Source of the DNA: Mycolicibacterium austroafricanum
GTDB taxonomy: Bacteria > Actinomycetota > Actinomycetes > Mycobacteriales > Mycobacteriaceae
Assembly: GCF_902705885.1 (NCBI RefSeq)
Contig: NZ_CACSIP010000012.1
Coordinates: forward strand, 1 to 56,676
Direction of reading: 5' to 3'
DNA length: 56,676 nt
Position 1 is the first letter of the stretch. Each line of letters opens with the position of its first letter. A program made the translations under genes and the position numbers. Below the pieces are notes generated by a model that worked only from the letters and a program-made list of their open reading frames with translations, had not been told where the DNA came from and ran no database searches. Shown here in pieces: positions 53,347-56,676 of this stretch.

Positions 53347-54204
53347 ATGGTTCCGCTCTGGTTCACGCTGTCTGCACTCTGCTTCGTGGGTGCGGCCGTG
53401 TTGTTGTACGTCGACCTCGACAGACGTCGGGGTCTCGGCCGACGCCGCAAGTCGTGGGCCAAGTCGCACGGATTCGACTACGAGAACGAGTCCACCGACA
53501 TCCTCAAGCGCTGGAAGCGCGGCGTGATGTCCACCGTCGGCGATGTCAGCGCCCGCAACGTGGTTCTCGGCCAGATCCGCGGCGAGGCGGTGTTCATCTT
53601 CGATCTCGAAGACGTCGCCACCGTGATCGCGCTGCACCGCAAGGTGGGCACCAACGTGGTCGTCGACATGCGACTCAAAGGCATCAAGGAGCCACGCGAG
53701 AGCGACATCTGGCTGCTCGGCGCCATCGGCCCGCGGATGGTGTACTCCACCAACCTCGACGCCGCCCGGCGGGCCTGCGACCGCAGGATGGTGACGTTCG
53801 CGCACACCGCACCGGATTGCGCCGAAATCATGTGGAACGAACAGAACTGGACGCTGGTCAGCATGCCGATCACCAGCACCCGTGCCCAATGGGACGAGGG
53901 GCTGCGCACGGTGCGCCAGTTCAACGACCTACTGCGGGTGCTGCCGCCGCTTCCGTCGGCGTCTGCGGGCCAGCCGATCGCCCGTCGCAGCGGCTCGCCG
54001 AGCCGCCCGCTCTCGCCGGCCCCTTCGGGACGTCCCGAGTTGGCGCCCGGGATGAAAGACCATCCCGGCCGCGCGGACGCCGGTCGTTTCGCCACCCGGC
54101 CCGAGCCCGGCAGGTCCGAAGCCGGCGCGGCCCGGCCTGAGCCGATCCGTCGCACCCCGCCGCCGGCCCGCAACGGTCGGCAGTCGCCGAACTATCAGCG
54201 GTAA
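53347..54204 (+). CDS. ttfA: trehalose monomycolate transport factor TtfA (Rv0383c type)
   Basis: 285 aa. One N-terminal membrane helix (LWFTLSALCFVGAAVLLYVDLDRRR) is followed by a conserved cytoplasmic domain (~residues 30-195, e.g. SWAKSHGFDYENESTDILKRWKRGVMSTVGDVSARNVVLG) and a disordered Pro/Arg/Ser tail. TtfA was described as an essential partner of MmpL3 in trehalose monomycolate export at the poles. Adjacent clpB matches the M. tuberculosis neighbourhood Rv0383c-Rv0384c. It is followed after 13 bp by the SDR gene. Confidence 0.87.
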   Translation: MVPLWFTLSALCFVGAAVLLYVDLDRRRGLGRRRKSWAKSHGFDYENESTDILKRWKRGVMSTVGDVSARNVVLGQIRGEAVFIFDLEDVATVIALHRKVGTNVVVDMRLKGIKEPRESDIWLLGAIGPRMVYSTNLDAARRACDRRMVTFAHTAPDCAEIMWNEQNWTLVSMPITSTRAQWDEGLRTVRQFNDLLRVLPPLPSASAGQPIARRSGSPSRPLSPAPSGRPELAPGMKDHPGRADAGRFATRPEPGRSEAGAARPEPIRRTPPPARNGRQSPNYQR

Positions 54205-54217
54205 GTATCCTCTGGGG

Positions 54218-54994
54218 ATGCCTCGCCCCGTCGCTCTGATCACCGGGCCGACGTCCGGTCTGGGTGGAGGGTTCGCCCGCCGCTATGCCGTGGACGGCTA
54301 CGACCTGGTGTTGGTGGCCCGCGACGTCGACCGGCTCGAACGGCTCGCCGCGGAGCTGCACGACGAGGCGGGGGCCCGGGTGGAGGTGCTTCCCGCCGAC
54401 CTGTCCGTAGCCGCCGACCGGGAACGGGTCGCCGAGCGACTGCGCGCCGGTGTCCGCGTGCTGGTGAACAACGCGGGGTTCGGCACCGCCGGCGAGTTCT
54501 GGTCTGCTGACCTCGAGGTGCTGCAGCGTCAGCTCGACGTCAACGTCACCGCTGTCATGCAACTCACCCATGCTGCGCTGCCGGCGATGTTGGCCGCGGG
54601 CGAGGGCACCGTGCTCAACGTGGCCAGCGTGGCCGGACTGTTGCCCGGGCGCGGCTCCACCTACTCGGCATCCAAGGCGTGGGTGGTGTCGTTCTCCGAG
54701 GGACTGGCCAACGGTCTGTCCGGAACCGGTGTCGGGGTGCACGCACTGTGCCCGGGGTTCGTCCACACCGAGTTCCATGCGCGGGCCGACATCGACATGG
54801 CCGGCACTCCGTCGTTCCTGTGGCTGGAGGTCGACGAGGTGGTCCGGGAGACGATGGCCGACCTCGCCAAGGGCAAGATCGTGATCATCCCCGGCCTGCA
54901 ATACAAGGCGCTCACCACCGGTGGCCGGATGATCCCTCGAAACGTGGTGCGCGCCTTGACGAAAGTGGTGGGCAAGGGCCGTGACCGTACCTGA
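54218..54994 (+). CDS. short-chain dehydrogenase/reductase
   Basis: 258 aa classical SDR: cofactor loop TGPTSGLGGGF (residues ~9-19), LVLVARDVDRL with an Arg suggesting NADP(H), NNAGFG, catalytic Ser in LNVASVAG, and YSASKAW (Tyr-x3-Lys). The family pattern LPAMLAAGEGTVLNVASVAG and CPGFVHTEFHAR resembles mycobacterial mycolate or lipid reductases, but the substrate is unknown. It sits where M. tuberculosis has pyrE, as I recall it, and ends 6 bp before the lipoprotein gene. Confidence 0.88.
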   Translation: MPRPVALITGPTSGLGGGFARRYAVDGYDLVLVARDVDRLERLAAELHDEAGARVEVLPADLSVAADRERVAERLRAGVRVLVNNAGFGTAGEFWSADLEVLQRQLDVNVTAVMQLTHAALPAMLAAGEGTVLNVASVAGLLPGRGSTYSASKAWVVSFSEGLANGLSGTGVGVHALCPGFVHTEFHARADIDMAGTPSFLWLEVDEVVRETMADLAKGKIVIIPGLQYKALTTGGRMIPRNVVRALTKVVGKGRDRT

Positions 54995-55000
54995 GACCAC

Positions 55001-55903
55001 GTGCGGGTAATCGCGATCCTGGTGGCGATGGTTCTCGCCGCTACGTCCTGCTCGGGATCAGCCGACCGGACCGACGTGTACTCCGCCGCCACGGCTTCGA
55101 TGGGTGAATCACTGGCGATCCTCGGCTGGAACATGTCGGTGGCCAACCTGAGATTCGACGCCGACTACGTGCTGGTCGACGTGGACGCGTCGCCGTCGCA
55201 GGAAGACGGCCCTCATGCCGATCCCGGCGACATCAGGTTCGGGCTCTACGGGGCACTGGTGCACCCGATCGAGGCCCCCGGCATCGGCGGCTGTGAAGAC
55301 GTGACAAGCCTTGACATCCAACCGTTGTCGGCGCCGGCACCGGACCGGTTGACCGGCACGGTGTGCATGGGACCGTTGCGTGACCAGACCCAGGTGCGTG
55401 GGGTCTACGCGTACTCACCGCGCGACCGCATCGCCGGTACCACGGCGTCCTATCCCGCGGCTTTCCCGGTCGGAGTGATGCCCACCAACGAGAACGACAC
55501 CGGGCTGACCATCAGGACGACCAGCCTGGACGCGTTCCGCGCCGACGGGGCGAAACTCGATCCCACGGCTCTCGGTGACCCGACGTCGTTCACCGGCAAC
55601 GGCTACATGCTGTTGGGACTCGAGATCAGCGGTCTGGCAGCACGATACCGCGACGATTCGGCGCAGCGCGGCGGCCCGATGATGGTGCTGGCCGCCCCGA
55701 CGCTTCCGGGCCGAGGGCTCAGTCACGCGTGCAGCGTGTACGGTTCCTCGGTGCTCGTGCTGCCCGAGGCGTCACGGGAGGCGGTGCAGGTCCGCGCCTC
55801 ATTGTGCACCCAGGGCGAGATCAATGCCGCGCTGCTCTACCCGACGGTGTCGTTGACGGGGACACACGCGGCGCTGTGGATCGTCGAGCCGACCGATGAC
55901 TGA
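55001..55903 (+). CDS. putative lipoprotein (Rv0381c type)
   Basis: 300 aa. Signal sequence MRVIAILVAMVLAATSC with a lipobox-like ATSC (Ala rather than Leu at -3). The mature region is beta-rich with four further Cys, probably two disulphides (GGCEDVTS, GTVCMGPLRD, HACSVYGSS, LCTQGE). No catalytic motif recognised. It corresponds in position and size to Rv0381c. GTG 55001; it overlaps the methyltransferase gene by 8 bp, suggesting an operon. Confidence 0.75.
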   Translation: MRVIAILVAMVLAATSCSGSADRTDVYSAATASMGESLAILGWNMSVANLRFDADYVLVDVDASPSQEDGPHADPGDIRFGLYGALVHPIEAPGIGGCEDVTSLDIQPLSAPAPDRLTGTVCMGPLRDQTQVRGVYAYSPRDRIAGTTASYPAAFPVGVMPTNENDTGLTIRTTSLDAFRADGAKLDPTALGDPTSFTGNGYMLLGLEISGLAARYRDDSAQRGGPMMVLAAPTLPGRGLSHACSVYGSSVLVLPEASREAVQVRASLCTQGEINAALLYPTVSLTGTHAALWIVEPTDD

Positions 55904-56552
55904 CGCCGCCGACGACGCCGCCGGACCCACCGAGTGGGGTGAGGGCCGCGGCGTGGGGCCGTGGCAGGGCCCGCTGCCCGACGACGCCAGGTACGACGTG
56001 GAACTGCTGCGCTCCGGGGACACCCGCAATGTGGTGGACCCCTACCGGTACTGGACTCGCGAAGCCATCATCGCGGACATCGATGAGCGGCGGCACCCGC
56101 TGCACGTGGCCATCGAGAACTTCGGCAACGACGCCAACATCGGCGCGGTGGTACGCACCGCGAACGCGTTCGCCGTCGACACCGTGCACATCGTCGGCCG
56201 ACGGCGCTGGAACCGGCGAGGCGCCATGGTCACCGACCGCTATCAGCGGTTGCGCCACCACGACACGACCGCCGAGCTACTGGCCTTCGCGTCGCAGGCC
56301 GGGCTCACCGTGGTGGCGGTCGACAACGTCCCCGGGGCCTCACGCCTCGAGGATGTCACCCTGCCGCGGGACTGCCTGCTGATCTTCGGGCAGGAGGGAC
56401 CGGGCATCACCGCCGATGCAGTGGCCGGCGCCGGCGCAGTGGTGTCGATCGCCCAGTTCGGTTCCACCCGCAGCATCAACGCCGCTGTCGCCGCGGGTAT
56501 CGCCATGCACGCCTGGATCCGGGAGCACGCTGATCTCGAGCGGGCCTGGTGA
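55896..56552 (+). CDS. TrmH/SpoU family RNA 2'-O-methyltransferase
   Basis: 218 aa. The SpoU motifs are present: motif 1 NFGNDANIGAVVRTANAF, motif 2 LLIFGQEGPGIT, and motif 3 SIAQFGSTRSINAAVAAGIAMHAW. These form the trefoil-knot SAM site that methylates a ribose in tRNA or rRNA. The extra ~50-residue N-terminus is acidic and without a substrate-binding domain. It corresponds to Rv0380c. The start ATG 55896 overlaps the preceding stop. Confidence 0.9.
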   Translation: MTDAADDAAGPTEWGEGRGVGPWQGPLPDDARYDVELLRSGDTRNVVDPYRYWTREAIIADIDERRHPLHVAIENFGNDANIGAVVRTANAFAVDTVHIVGRRRWNRRGAMVTDRYQRLRHHDTTAELLAFASQAGLTVVAVDNVPGASRLEDVTLPRDCLLIFGQEGPGITADAVAGAGAVVSIAQFGSTRSINAAVAAGIAMHAWIREHADLERAW

Positions 56553-56676
56553 GGAGGCGCGGGGCCGCAGCAGCAGCCACACGGCGACCGCCGCGGTGAG
56601 CAGCAGGGCCGCCCCGACGCCGGAGGCGATCGCCAGGCCGTCGGTGAACGCGGTCTTGGCCGCGGCGAGCAGGCCG
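56340..56676 (-). CDS. C-terminal end of a probable MFS (DHA2-type) transporter, truncated by the window
   Basis: On the minus strand the frame entering from the window end reads GLLAAAKTAFTDGLAIASG, a membrane helix (GAALLLTAAVAVWLLLRPR), then ASSPGPLE. AFTDGL plus a final helix ending LLRPR is typical of the fourteenth helix of EmrB/QacA-type exporters. The first in-frame stop is not reached until 56340, which would overlap the methyltransferase gene by 213 bp. The real end may differ through a frameshift or assembly error, so only 56553-56676 is well supported. Confidence 0.45.
   Translation of the reverse strand, partial: GLLAAAKTAFTDGLAIASGVGAALLLTAAVAVWLLLRPRASSPGPLEISVLPDPGVHGDTRGDSGVDAAGGTELGDRHHCAGAGHCIGGDARSLLPEDQQAVPRQGDILEA

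Overview
The window reads as chromosomal DNA of a fast-growing, non-tuberculous mycobacterium (Mycolicibacterium-like). The evidence is very high G+C, frequent GTG starts, many apparent leaderless transcripts, and a gene set that is specifically mycobacterial: the iniB-iniA-iniC isoniazid-inducible locus with its LuxR-type regulator, CYP140, EtfD, the TMM transport factor TtfA, type II flavohaemoglobin (Rv0385 type), LpqJ, and the dnaK-grpE-dnaJ-hspR and clpB heat-shock genes. Gene identities come from reading motifs and from remembered family sequences; no database search was run.

Layout. 1-537: C-terminal end of a Pro/Thr- and Ser/Gly-rich protein. 611-5656 (+): udgA, a DUF1330 gene, cyp140, a DinB-type mycothiol-dependent-like protein, an NTF2-like protein and rmlA. 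5610-11398 (-): a YibE/F membrane protein, aspC and etfD with an expanded repetitive tail. 11525-25006: the ini region. iniR and an Hsp70-like membrane protein run leftward; an Rv0340-like gene, iniB, iniA, iniC and a second Hsp70-like membrane protein run rightward; then pcp and two small single-pass proteins with Thr/Pro-rich tails run leftward. 25047-27397 (-): an F420-type oxidoreductase, a TIGR03085-type protein, a 52-aa ORF and lpqJ. 27719-31861 (+): dnaK-grpE-dnaJ-hspR. 31866-38101: a self-contained nitrile-utilisation island with amidase and cobalt transport leftward, and cobalt nitrile hydratase, activator, DUF1097 membrane protein, MarR and AmiC-like sensor rightward. 38174-42705: aldose epimerase, flavohaemoglobin, an ABC-2-like membrane protein, TetR and a GAP-family protein. 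42782-50349: guanine deaminase, a membrane protein, and a six-gene overlapping leftward operon (binding lipoprotein, FAD oxidase, GntR, ABC ATPase, permease, VOC protein). 50615-56676: clpB, ttfA, an SDR, a lipoprotein, a TrmH-type methyltransferase and the end of a probable MFS transporter.

Two systems stand out. First, the ini locus looks larger than iniBAC. A repeated CCCCTAATGG element lies in the hsp70L/Rv0340-like divergent promoter (three copies) and again upstream of iniB (two copies), so one regulator, most simply IniR, may control both. Two Hsp70-fold proteins that lack the usual first phosphate-loop Asp bracket the dynamin-like GTPases. They share a Pro-Trp-Tyr/transmembrane/Thr-Pro tail module with two small neighbouring proteins, which suggests an envelope-associated chaperone-dynamin assembly. 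Second, the nitrile island contains everything needed for cobalt uptake, cobalt loading, nitrile hydration, amide hydrolysis and amide sensing. Its regulatory pair (MarR plus a signal-less AmiC) resembles those of Rhodococcus nitrile hydratase and mycobacterial acetamidase operons.

Heat-shock control is legible. Both dnaK and clpB carry HspR inverted repeats (HAIR) next to a GGAAC-N18-GTT sequence fitting a SigH promoter.
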